A model generated the notes under the pieces. That model saw only the letters and a list, made by a program, of their open reading frames with translations. It did not search any database and was not told the origin of the DNA. Both the position numbers and the translations under genes were made by a program. Shown here piece by piece: positions 20,401-29,224 of a DNA stretch of 64,000 bases. Within the stretch, counting starts at the first letter, position 1, and each line of letters starts with the position of its first letter. This DNA is from Gerris lacustris. Taxonomy: Eukaryota; Arthropoda; Insecta; Hemiptera; Gerridae. Location of the stretch: the NCBI GenBank assembly GCA_951217055.1, contig CATNVA010000018.1:1054001-1118000 (forward strand), written 5' to 3'.

Positions 20401-21101
20401 AGTGCACGTGTATGCTTCATCGATGTATCGAGTAAACTTCGCAGCGCAGTCGGTGATTCTTTGTCAATCTGTGGTAAATTTAGTAAACATTTGACATGTT
20501 GTTGAATTATTGCGTTGACATTGTTATAACGCTCAAGAAGTAGTTTCCATGCCACTTCATAATTGTTAGCTGTCAATTCCAATGATTGTATAACACCTAG
20601 TGCCTCACCGTGCAAGGAAGATCGCAAATAATAAAGTTTTTGAGTTTCGTCTAAATCCGTGTTTTTATGTATGATCGATGTAAAAAGATCATGAAACGAA
20701 TTCCACTCATCAAATTTACCTGCAAAGTTCGGAACCCTTAACTGAGGTAATTTGAGAGGAGACTGCGATGATGAATTGCCCATTTTGTGGCTAATTGACT
20801 TTTTATCGTTTTCATGAGCTTGTAATATTTCCTCTGCCCTTGCAACGAATTCGTAGTAATCGGATTCGAAAGCCTCACGAATGCAATTATGTGACGTATC
20901 TATATTTTTATCTGATATTTCTATGGAGTCTTGAGCGCTTTGGAACTCTGTCCAAACCTCTTCAATTTTTTTTACTCTAAGACGAAGCTGAAATATGTTA
21001 ACTTGATCATCTAGCGTTTTGATATACTCAACAAATCTCGTTAGTGTTGCAACGTAGAGATCACGTTTTGCAATTATCTGAGTAAGCTCACCTTTTACCA
21101 T
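17346..21101 (-). CDS. BEL2 Gag-protease-RT-RNase H
   Basis: 1,251 codons from ATG at 21101. Gag: N-terminal helical part, DUF1759-type region (LRVPNFAGKFDEWNSF, LYYLRSSLHGEA), then Cys/His knuckles (CPSCKQ, CANCLRIGHKTEQC, CKLCDSDQAKHNTLLC). Protease: ARALLDSGSESSF and LLIGADLF. Reverse transcriptase: RVVFDAS, ADIEKMFRQI and FYMDDLMSG. RNase H: CFSDASEVAYGACVYL, LPRLELCGAVLL, WTDSTIVLAWI and the DLISRG block. Unlike BEL1, gag and pol form a single frame. The frame runs out about 20 residues after the point near 17400 where the integrase frame begins, marking a one-position frameshift. Confidence 0.93.
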   Translation of the reverse strand: MVKGELTQIIAKRDLYVATLTRFVEYIKTLDDQVNIFQLRLRVKKIEEVWTEFQSAQDSIEISDKNIDTSHNCIREAFESDYYEFVARAEEILQAHENDKKSISHKMGNSSSQSPLKLPQLRVPNFAGKFDEWNSFHDLFTSIIHKNTDLDETQKLYYLRSSLHGEALGVIQSLELTANNYEVAWKLLLERYNNVNAIIQQHVKCLLNLPQIDKESPTALRSLLDTSMKHTRALEALKQPVQQWDALLVPIITRRFDHKTLRDWQSEAPTDRIPSLVDVTNFLNHRCLVLESLTTETKASHIKQHIYNQNHIKNNSPHTHSARQSTSTSTNSFSYNNSVKTCTAVKEASNHNNSNSNHRQFYKPVCPSCKQSSRNKLSIDERVKKVQAMNACANCLRIGHKTEQCISGNCKLCDSDQAKHNTLLCKASTSGKEQNYTVVHTSTLTSPHKISSPDSNLKSVLLSTALVYLIDKSGNKVTARALLDSGSESSFICEDLCQTLRLPKTKVAIPISGVGQSITHAKAYITANLQSITTPFSTLIELIVLPKITGFIPSTPINLLSIQKPDDISLADPEFYKPSKIDLLIGADLFWILIGSKHINSSNNNIQFRESTLGWIVTGHTCNRTRTTPLISKSQAISCQVSTLERLNIQLQKFWEIEEVEPHISTEDKFCEDNYLSTTSRDLSGRYSVEMPLKTDPSRLGDSRALALKRFNLLERRLSLNKSLHKDYSSFIDEYIRLGHMKKLSSEEIETLPDYAYFLPHHPIFKESSSTTKLRVVFDASAKTTSGLSLNDILHAGPILQDDLFSIVTRFRTHNIVMCADIEKMFRQINIQDTNSFLLLILWRNSPHEPLDIYKLTTVTYGTTCAPYLAKRTLQQVAQDETKSYPQASQIVQRDFYMDDLMSGCSTVEKAISLRQDITALLLKGGYNIRKWKSNSKQLLSSIDPADVDQSSQSNQSLVIFEFEPTFKTLGLMWDPDRDTFQFLISIEDTPSVTKRKVLSIISKIFDPLGLLGPIITKAKIIMQQFWFQSISWDDELPQPLLAKWMQFYQSLTGINNLFIPRQITLKSQTAKLELHCFSDASEVAYGACVYLRSVDSSSNICTALIASKSRVAPLKSISLPRLELCGAVLLVELLLNVQKALNIKIDSTFLWTDSTIVLAWIASTPVRWTTFVRNRVSKIQSNSDKNSWRHVSGKENPADLISRGVDGNEIDTALWWNGPHWLTQNNEFWINPTVITSIKQKFPNSRLLNL

Positions 21102-22026
21102 TGTGAGTGATGAATAAAAACAATTTTATAAAAAATATAATACTAATATGAACTAATTTTACTAGTGTAAAAAAGGGTATAAATACGTATAAAAATGTGT
21201 AAAATAAATTGGGAAAAAGTTTTTTTATTTTTAATAATAAAAATGTTTTCGTTTTATTAATGATAAAATTTTTATTTATTTGTATATTAATGATTTTATA
21301 AACTGGGTGTATTAATGTTAGTATCGTATTACTTAAAAGCAAATTAATTTTGTAAATTAAGTTTCTCAAATAAATCTTTGTATTAATAAAGAAACAATAG
21401 TTATAAAGAGATCTAAGAAGATTACGAATTGTTATAAAAAGAGATTTAAGAAATAGTTGTAAAATATAAAACATTAACTGATAAAGAAGTTTTATGTATA
21501 ACAAAAAGTGAATGAATATCGTTAAGCGAAAGGGGTTGTGTATGTAGTTTTATTTCGTGTGTTCGTAGTAGTGTGTTGTGAGGTAAGGAAAAGAAAAGGA
21601 ATGATTAAAGGGAGATTGTTAGAGTAGGAGAGACGAAAGACGGTATTTACGTGAATGCGGTGTCGGCTGATCAGGTGTTACAGTCCTGGGTAGTGGGGAT
21701 GGTTGGAAGTCGCTGCCTCTTGGGGACGTCACTGCAAACTACCAACTGCCTGTTCCACTATCACCGCTACCAGCTACAAACTAACCTTTATGCGTATTAA
21801 CTGATGCAATTATATATATACTGTCCTCACTGCACTATCACTGATATTACTGTTCTGATTTATGATTGATGCTTCGCTTGATTGAACCGTGTTGCTTTGA
21901 TTGTTTGATTCGTGTTGCTTTGATTGATTGAATCGTCTTGCTTTGATTGATTGATTTAAACGAGAATGAATAATGATTGATTTGATTATGAGTCGTTAGT
22001 TATCCGGCCCAAAGGACCAACAATAA
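21102..22026 (-). other. BEL2 5' leader with primer-binding site
   Basis: A 925-bp untranslated leader. The site at 22002-22019 reads TGGTCCTTTGGGCCGGAT in element sense, 7 bp inside the LTR. Its complement resembles the 3' end of tRNA-Tyr including CCA. Three copies of a roughly 28-bp TTGATTGATTGAATCG-like repeat lie at 21880-21960. A 138-codon minus frame at 21088-21504 is low-complexity leader, not a gene. Confidence 0.75.
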
Positions 22027-22275
22027 TGTGTGATTTTAGGTGAATAAATGAACGAGTGGACTGTAGATTTTGGTTTCAAATATATAATTTAAGTTACACA
22101 ATACAATAAGTGATAGGTATGTAGTACAGTATACACAGAGTAAGGACCGGCCTGTAAGACAGACAGAGCCAGACTGGGGCGAATAGGGTGGTGGCAGAGG
22201 GCACCAGTGGAAGGGAGATTAGGAGTGGGGATTAGGTATAAGGTATATCTCGATAGTGCCTTGAAGTCCACAACA
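22027..22275 (-). repeat. BEL2 5' LTR (249 bp)
   Basis: Identical by eye to the 3' LTR. Followed on the right by ATGAC, the target duplication. Confidence 0.93.
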
Positions 22276-22568
22276 ATGACCTACCACGTTTTTAGAAACT
22301 TGCAACAAATACGTAAAATTTTACGACGATAGAAATTTACGAAATTATTGAAATTAAATTGATATAAATAAAATTTAGCCAAAAGAAGAATTATTAACAT
22401 AGAATTGCTAAAAAAACACAAATATAAGAGGTTTAAAAATAATTTTGTACGAAGTGAACTCTAAAAAAATATCGCTAAAAACATCGCAAAAAATAATTTT
22501 AACAAAAAAAGCCGACGCTGGTTAGATTTACTGAATAAATTAATAATCCGGCCCAAAGGACCATTTAA
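22276..22568 (-). other. BEL1 5' leader, distal part, with primer-binding site
   Basis: Remainder of the BEL1 leader. Bases 22546-22563 read TGGTCCTTTGGGCCGGAT in element sense, the same 18 nt as in BEL2, 5 bp from the LTR. Confidence 0.8.
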
Positions 22569-22968
22569 TGATTAGTATCTTAGCTCCGGTTTATTGGAGG
22601 TGGACTAAGAGATACTCTAGAAAATTTGAAACTAAAAATTTAGAGGTAGAAACTAGAAATAAATTAGAGGGTAAGTTCTCCTAATTGAGGGGTAAGAATG
22701 AGAAATAAAATATCATATAATATGTTTAGATAGAGCTTAGAGGTTGCACAAAGATAAAGTATAAAAGATATTATATGAAATAGATGAGAACTTACCAAAA
22801 CGTCGTGGAGACTATGTGTCTGGGCCGGCACCAGTATGCGAACTCGACTCTCCCCGCGGGCGTGAGAGAGTCCTCGAGTAGAGGTGGCGGGGATCCGGGC
22901 ATCTAGTGTTTCCTCCGCGGACCGCCGCGCGTGGGGCGCTGGTATACGTCCCGCTCATTGGGATGAAT

Positions 22969-23057
<89 letters not shown>

Positions 23058-23167
23058 TAAATAGAAATAATTAAGGGAAAAATATTGGGTAAAATAAGTA
23101 CAACCTCGGAAATAATTAAATATAAAAGATAAACTCAACTAGGGAGAAAAAGGAACAAGACCCAACA
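22569..23167 (-). repeat. BEL1 5' LTR (599 bp)
   Basis: Same sequence as 8867-9419 apart from a few substitutions, an 18-bp deletion and an 85-bp (TA)n run at 22972-23056, which accounts for the extra length. Confidence 0.92.
22972..23056. repeat. (TA)n microsatellite in BEL1 5' LTR
   Basis: An uninterrupted TA run. The 3' LTR carries only about 9 TA units at the same place, so it expanded after insertion. Confidence 0.95.
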
Positions 23168-23740
23168 TCAGTCTTTATTTCTGGATTCATGAAATCAATT
23201 AATTAACAATTAATCTTAATTAACAAGGTATCTAATGCATTGTGTAAAACTTAAAATAACTTTTAGATGATATTATTCCAAATACTTACGAATGGTGTAG
23301 CGTTAAGTTGTAAAAAAAAAAAAAAATTAAAAAAAACAAGTTCTTATAATGTTTTTCTCCATAAGAGAACGTCAAAATTTAAAATAATTTTGCTAAAGAA
23401 GAAGGTAACAACTCGCAATAATATACTGATACACTATAACAGAAATAAATAACATAAAAATATAAATATAAATACTATTTTTAACAAATAACAAAAATAA
23501 ACCTGCAACTAAACCCTCAATACCGAGTCCTTTTTCAGAGAGACCAATTTCACACCGAGAACATTCAAGTCTCTTGAGTTAAAATTACAATAGAATAAAT
23601 ACCTAAATGTTAAAAAACAAAATTATTGAAGACAGTGATGCTTTAATTAACATTGATGGTTACATTAATAATTAATTCGTTGTTATAACAGAAATTTCAT
23701 ATAATAAATAAGGTGTGGTCATAACAGTAAAATCGAGAAA
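23168..23740. other. No gene recognised
   Basis: AT-rich. The first bases continue the Penelope-type sequence interrupted by BEL1. A poly-A run lies near 23311-23325. A 61-codon frame here is low complexity. Confidence 0.4.
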
Positions 23741-23824
23741 TCACTTTAAATCAAACTACTTTAAATCAGATTTATATTTTCATATTATTTATCCTATGTA
23801 TATAATTTATCATATATTTTTTAG

Positions 23825-23922
23825 GCACTGTCCTACTGTTATAAACTTAACTCCCGTGCAATTGTTTTCAGTGACACACCTTTATCTATACGCAACAACG
23901 CATCTATTTTCACAGCTAACTA
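23825..23922 (-). pseudogene. Pogo-type HTH fragment, left arm
   Basis: Minus frame reads LAVKIDALLRIDKGVSLKT and then IARELS before a stop. A TAG immediately precedes the Leu, so this copy is more damaged than the right-arm copy. Confidence 0.55.
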
Positions 23923-25145
23923 GAATTGATAACTAGTTTTTACTGATTATCTTTGAATCTTCTAAAATTTAGATTATAATTTTCTGAATGTTGCTTGAAT
24001 CCGTTTTATGATTTACAGTGGAATTAAGATTTTTTAGGATGTGGAAAGATTAAAAAATTCTCCTTTTCTTTGGGTTTTTTTCCACAACCAAATATAAATG
24101 AAGAATTAACAGGTCAAGTGTGTGCTAGTCAGCACACAGCGAGGGTCCGTAGGCCACACTATATAGTGTTTAACTGTAAAGTGTATTAACAGTGTTTTTT
24201 TAAAATGCTAAAAATCTTACTTTGAACCATTCTAAGGGTCTGATATTCTCAAAACACACTCTGATAAAGTATTTTTTTGCCACTGAACCGGACTACAATT
24301 ATATAAATACATCGAAAAGACCATAATTATTAAAAAAAAAACGTATTTTGTCAATAAAAAATAAAATAATATTTTTTTCTAAATTTCCAAAAAGGGGTAT
24401 CTTTACTTTTGGTCGAAGGACCCTATTTTATTTTCCTGCGTGTGTCTGTCCGTCCGTCCTCTCGCATGCTCTCACGGCTACACCTTTCGTCCGATATCTT
24501 TGAAATTAAACATGTATGTTAAATAATTTTAATTAAAAAAAATATTTAAAAAAAAAAAAAAAAAAAATTTAAGTCGCTATATTTTTAATATGTGGACAGG
24601 TACAAGACGCATACATGTTAAATTTCAAAGTTATCGGACGAAAGGTGTAGCCGTGAGAGCACGCGTGAGGACGGACGGACAGACACACGCAGGAAAATTA
24701 AATAGGGTCCTTCGACCAAAAGTAAAGATACCCCTTTTTGGAAATTTAGAAAAAATTATTATTTTATTTTTTATTGACAAAATACGTTTTTTTTTTAATA
24801 ATTATGGTCTTTTCGATGTATTTATATAGTTGTAGTCCGGTTCAGTGGCAAAAAAATACTTTATCAGAGTGTGTTTTGAGAATATCAGACCCTTAGAATG
24901 GTTCAAAGTAAGATTTTTAGCATTTTAAAAAAACACTGTTAATACACTTTACTAGCACACTCTTGACCTGTTAATTCTTCATTTATATTTGGTTGTGGAA
25001 AAAAAACCCAAAGGAAAGGAGAATTTTTGAATCTTTCCACATCCTAAAAAATCTTAATTCCACTGTAAATCATAAAACGGATTCAAGCAACATTCAGAAA
25101 AATTATAATCTAATTTTTAGAAGATTCAAAGATAATCAGTAAAAA

Positions 25146-25243
25146 CTAGTTATCAATTCCAGTTAGCTGTGAAAATAGATGCGTTGTTGCGTATAGATAA
25201 AGGTGTGTCACTGAAAACAATTGCACGGGAGTTAAGTGTATAA
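25146..25243 (+). pseudogene. Pogo-type HTH fragment, right arm
   Basis: Plus frame reads QFQLAVKIDALLRIDKGVS and then LKTIARELSV before TAA. Same family as 8234-8344, but the initial Met region is lost. Confidence 0.55.
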
Positions 25244-25341
25244 CAGTAGGACAGTGCCTAAAAAATATATGATAAATTATATACATAGGATAAATAATAT
25301 GAAAATATAAATCTGATTTAAAGTAGTTTGATTTAAAGTGA

Positions 25342-25592
25342 TACAAAAAATACAGGAAAACACAGTCATAACACATGCATTAGCATTTTCTGTACATATT
25401 TGCCTATGAAATTAAATACATTGAATTGAATCAGGGTACGTCTACACTAGACCGGCCAGAACCGTCCTGAATTTATACAAAGAATTAAATAAGTACAATG
25501 AATTAAATTAGGATGCTTATACACTAAATCAGCCCAATTTTCCCAATTGCCGATAGAACTAAAAACATTAATAACTATAACGGCCCAATTGC
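25342..25592 (-). repeat. Dispersed repeat A, copy 2
   Basis: Reverse complement of 7868-8118, close to identical. It immediately follows the right arm of the palindrome. Confidence 0.85.
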
Positions 25593-25850
25593 AGGCTAGG
25601 CCCGGGATTTTCCGAAAGGGATTGTCGGCTGGTTCCTGAATTTTGCTAATGGAATTATATGCACAAAATTGAATTAGGATGCTTAAACTAAATCAGCCTA
25701 ATTGCCGGCTCGGACCGAATTTTTTCCTGTGGAATTAAAAGTTGTAAATACTATACCGGCCGGATTGCCGGCTGGGCCTAGATTTTTTCAGATAGAATTA
25801 ATTACATTGAATTGATTTGGCCTAAACTAAATCAATAAAAATCCTGTCAA
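25560..25850. repeat. Degenerate tandem units with GCCGGCTNGGCC
   Basis: About three units of roughly 95-110 bp, each with a CCCAATTGC-AGGCT / GCCGGCT-type block, a run of T and a GGAATTA block. Extends repeat A. Confidence 0.5.
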
Positions 25851-27186
25851 GTACGTGCCAGCAATTTACTATAAGCGTTTCTTCGGTCATAAGAATTCAT
25901 AAATACATTATTATTATTATTTATTAATTTTTATTTTTTACATAAATATGTATAAATAGTCTCACTTTTAAGAAACGAGGTGTTATATATAATATTATCC
26001 TTTAGTATCTTCGGTATGCACTTATTTGGTTAGTTTAGGGGTAAAATGGCCGCCATTTTGAAAACACGATATATTTTTGAAAACTAATAAAAATTACTAT
26101 AATTAATAAAAATTTTGGGACTCCATAGTTAAGGCCCCCTCAATTTTTTAAAATTTGACTATTTTTAGATCAACTCCCGGAAATGTTATTGGACCACATA
26201 GATGTATATTTATGTATTTTAGCTTTATTTTTAGGACCTATCCTAATGGGGTAGTGCAGAGGGGTACATTTTGGGTTTGTTTGATTTTTTGGGAGGTAAA
26301 ATGGCCGCCATTTTGGAAACGCGATATATATATATATATATATATTTGTAATTTACATATTAACACACCTTTGAAATTATATCCTACTTGAAAATTACTA
26401 AAAATATAAAATATTGCGATCTATTAGCAATTGATCGCAGATCGCAGAAATTTTGAGCGTTTAGGTTCGCAATAGTTTTTCTGTTTTTGGGAAAAAAATT
26501 TTAACTTGTATACCAAATTTCAAGTCAATAGCTTCAGTAGGTCGAGAGATATACTCCAAGATGCGACGGGCGGACGGACGGACGAACGAACTACCAAAAG
26601 CATAAGGGTTTCTAGGATGAAAATATAAAAATAATTTAAGTATTATTTTTCAATAAATTTAAAATTTATATTTTTCGTAAATTTCCAATAATCTAAGTTT
26701 ATTAGAAATCCGAGTTAGTGCTGGTGCCATCCAACTCGGATTATCGAGACTACTGGATTTATTTATTATCTATCATCCCAAAAGACCAAATGAAAAAATA
26801 AATAAATAAATAATGTTTTAATTTGGTATTGATTTAATCCCAAGGTAGCGTAGATATAGCACGTGGGTTAACAGCATTCTAGTCCCTATAAAATGCTATT
26901 TTACCCAGTTAACGCATGATTATAATTCGAACTTACTTTTAGTAGTCTAAGTTTTATATTTTTGGCTTTAATCATTATTATTTTATAAAATTGATATTGA
27001 CGCAGACTAGACCACCAAGAGTAATGAATGACCGTTCGCAGTTTTCTGCCGGTTTCAACTCAAATCTTTTACTACTTTACAGTAATCCCACTACTCAATG
27101 TTGAAGATAACCTGATAACCGTGGAGATAGTTTAAATTGTGTATTGAAACAACTAACCAAGTGTGAGAAACATTAACTAATTTTAC
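25851..27186. other. AT-rich repeats, no gene recognised
   Basis: ATGGCCGCCATTTTG occurs at about 26046 and again at about 26301, each followed by GAAAC and CGATATAT, marking a direct repeat of about 255 bp. A GACGGACGGACGAACGAAC motif lies at 26570-26590. No supported gene. Confidence 0.4.
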
Positions 27187-27323
27187 CGGACTTTCTTGGA
27201 GATTGAAAGATCCATCCTCGGTTAGTTTCTTCAGGTCCCTCTGCAGCCCCTCGTACTTATAAATCAATAATATTATTTGTACCTGAAGAATCAACACCAA
27301 CCATGCCAGTCGAGACATTCCAC
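27187..27323 (-). CDS. Possible host exon, hydrophobic N terminus (weak)
   Basis: A 137-bp open block bounded on the minus strand by a possible acceptor (TTGTATAG, ending at 27324) and a possible donor (CCG then GTAAAA, from 27186). It contains an ATG at 27316-27318 giving MSRLAWLVLILQ followed by VQIILLIYKYEGLQRDLKKL, that is, a hydrophobic signal-anchor-like stretch and then a charged helical segment. It is GC-richer than its surroundings. I do not recognise the protein. It could equally be a chance open frame inside a repeat. Confidence 0.2.
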
Positions 27324-27902
27324 CTATACAACAGTAATAATAATAATATAACAACTTTTATTTAACGAATATGATTAAATTTACCTTGTTGGCAGGAATA
27401 GCCATTACATGTAGTTTCCGACTTACGATCTCAGATCCCCTCCCAAGTTAATTTTGAACATAAGTTGGTCGTAAATTAACTCACTAAACCATATTGTATT
27501 TTTAACACCTAGCTTCCGCTGTTGGTCTCATTATGAAGGAGGTTCAGGGTTCGATTCCCAACTCCTGCTCGAGGACCAACGCACGGTGTACTCCCGTCAT
27601 GCAGTTATTATTACTTTAGAACCAAGTTCAAATGAATTTTCTCAAGAAAAATACTTGTCTATATCTCTTTTTCAGAGGTAAATTATTGTTAACCACATTT
27701 TAGAAATTAAAGGAGAGCTATGTTCTACAGAAAACGGAAAATTGGCAGTTTTGTTTTAAAAATGTAAACTTTTAGCGAATTTCTATTGGAAAAAATTCGC
27801 TAATAGAGCCACTGGCATGGCGGGAGTTTGAGCCGGGACTGTAGCCAAAATACGTTTCATGGGTCCCTGATCACGAAAAAATAGGTTTTACAAAACTTAA
27901 TA
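27324..27902. repeat. SINE-like stretch with tRNA-type B box
   Basis: 27545-27560 reads GGTTCGATTCCC, a polymerase III B box, preceded by GTTGGTCTCATTATGAAGG and followed by AACTCCTGCTCGAGGACC. This suggests a tRNA-derived SINE head on the plus strand. Ends not defined. Confidence 0.4.
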
Positions 27903-28892
27903 TATACAGGGTGGCACAAAAGTATGGAGACCCCTGAATAACTCGTCAGAAATGTATTTTTTTTGAAAAAAGTTAAATATATACAAAAGTTTCAGGATTT
28001 TTCCTTAGCTACTCAATAGTGACCGTGGATTTGACCTTAACCTTGCCCTTCAGGGTCAATTGAAGGTCAACTTTGTTATTTTAAATGGGAACCCCCATTT
28101 TTTATTGCGTCTTTGAAAACAGCAGGAAATTTTACGAAAAATATGACCTTGACCATGTCCTTGAGCATGACCTTTAAGGTCATTCCAGGGTCAAAATTTT
28201 TTTCCAATAGAAAACTTAAATTTGTTTTGCGGATTGCAACATAACCAAATTTTTCCCTTTAACAGTGGCCTTGACCATGGCCTACACCACGTCATTGACA
28301 ATGACCTTAAAGGTCATTGCAACCCTTCCCCCTCCCCTTTTTTAACTAATTTATTTGTTTAAGTACTTTTATTCAATTTTGGTCTCATTTCTGGTCATGG
28401 TCAAGGATGTGGTCGACCTTCAAGAAAAAAAAAAGTAAATAAAAGTACTTAAACAAATAAATTAATAAAAAAAGGGGGGAAAGGTTTAAATGACCTTGAA
28501 GGTTGTGGACAAGGGCATGGTGTAGGCCGTGGTCAAGGCTGCTGTTGAAGGGAAAAATTTGGTTATTTCAAAATCCACTATACAAATTACGGTTTCCCAT
28601 TGGAAAAACAATTTTGACTTTGGAATGACCTTCCAAAGGGTCATGCTCAAGGACATGGTCAAGGTCATAATGTTCGTAAAATTTCCTGCTCTTTTCAAAG
28701 AAGCAATAAAAAATGGGGGTTCCCATTTAAAATAACAAAGTTGACCTTCAAATGACCCTGAAGGGCAAGGTTAAGGTCAAATCCACGGTCACCATTGAGT
28801 AGCTAAGGAAAAATCCTGAAACTTTTTAAAAAAAAAATACATTTCTGACGAGTTATTCAGGGGTCTCCATACTTTTGTGCCACCCTGTATAT
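27903..28892. mobile_element. 990-bp palindromic TIR element, CAGGGTGGCAC ends
   Basis: Starts TATACAGGGTGGCACAAAAG and ends in its reverse complement. The arms of about 470 bp match almost throughout (for example GACCCCTGAATAACTCGTCA; AATGGGAACCCCCATTTT), meeting near 28400. TA lies at both flanks. The CAGGGTG end plus TA target fits Tc1/mariner-type foldback MITEs. No coding sequence; the 68-70-codon frames within the arms are by-products. Confidence 0.82.
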
Positions 28893-28952
28893 AAATGAAT
28901 AAATTCTCGACCGTAAATATAAACAGAAACAAACAAAACTCAGGTTTCGGTC

Positions 28953-29033
<81 letters not shown>
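28893..29033. repeat. Penelope-type end repeat and (TA)n
   Basis: 28893-28956 carries AATGAATAAATTCTCGACCG, then CAAACAAAACTCAGGTTTCG and GTCACAAA. This is followed directly by a (TA)n run at 28957-29033. The same end sequence recurs at 34464-34675, partly at 37610-37645, and at 53223-53318. Confidence 0.75.
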
Positions 29034-29037
<4 letters not shown>

Positions 29038-29165
29038 ATTGAGTTGACAAGAAAAATGTACAGTTTTAATATTATCTTGAAGAAAATGTGTTAAAATAAT
29101 TGAAAGAAGAATAAAACCGTTTATTCAAAAAAAGATAATTATTTACTTTTAGTTACTTCGTAACA
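29034..29165 (+). repeat. BEL3 5' LTR remnant and tRNA-Arg-like primer site
   Basis: AT-rich sequence with an AATAAA at about 29111, ending CGTAACA. Then TTTG and TGGCGACCGTGA at 29170-29181, whose complement matches the 3' end of tRNA-Arg including CCA. The LTR start is cut off by the (TA)n tract. Confidence 0.6.
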
Positions 29166-29224
29166 TTTGTGGCGACCGTGAGGAAATCAGTTTTTTTAAA
29201 ACAGTAAGTTAAACATTTTTTACA

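Larger units (their letters stand above)
15412..22275 (-). mobile_element. BEL2: complete BEL/Pao element nested in BEL1
   Basis: A 6,864-bp element bounded by two 249-bp LTRs that I read as identical, flanked by the 5-bp duplication ATGAC (15407-15411 and 22276-22280). Internal order in minus sense: LTR, primer-binding site, leader, gag-pol, polypurine tract, LTR. Identical LTRs mean a very recent insertion. The coding region nevertheless has a frameshift near 17400 and two in-frame TGA codons. Confidence 0.93.
8867..23167 (-). mobile_element. BEL1: BEL/Pao LTR retrotransposon (interrupted by BEL2)
   Basis: Two closely similar LTRs (8867-9419 and 22569-23167) bound a minus-strand gag-pol. 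The flanks are TCAG at 8863-8866 and 23168-23171, a 4-bp target duplication. A complete second element, BEL2 (15412-22275), sits in its 5' leader. Without BEL2 the element is about 7.4 kb, normal for BEL/Pao. LTR differences seen are three substitutions, a (TA)n expansion and an 18-bp indel, indicating fairly recent insertion but older than BEL2. Confidence 0.9.
23741..25341. repeat. 1.6-kb palindrome (foldback) with pogo HTH fragments in both arms
   Basis: The left arm (23741-24515) and right arm (24608-25341) match in reverse complement over about 750 bp: ATCACTTTAAATC at the outer ends, GGCACTGTCCTACTGTTA, TTTGGGTTTTTTTCCACAACC and CCTTTCGTCCGATATC toward the centre. The left arm has an extra block of about 50 bp at 24125-24175. 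The spacer is A-rich. Each arm contains the pogo-type helix-turn-helix fragment seen at 8234-8344. Confidence 0.88.

Noticed and set aside
21088..21504. 138-codon minus frame rich in Leu, Ile, Tyr and Phe
   Set aside because: It lies in the AT-rich leader of BEL2 just upstream of gag; composition, not a domain, explains it.
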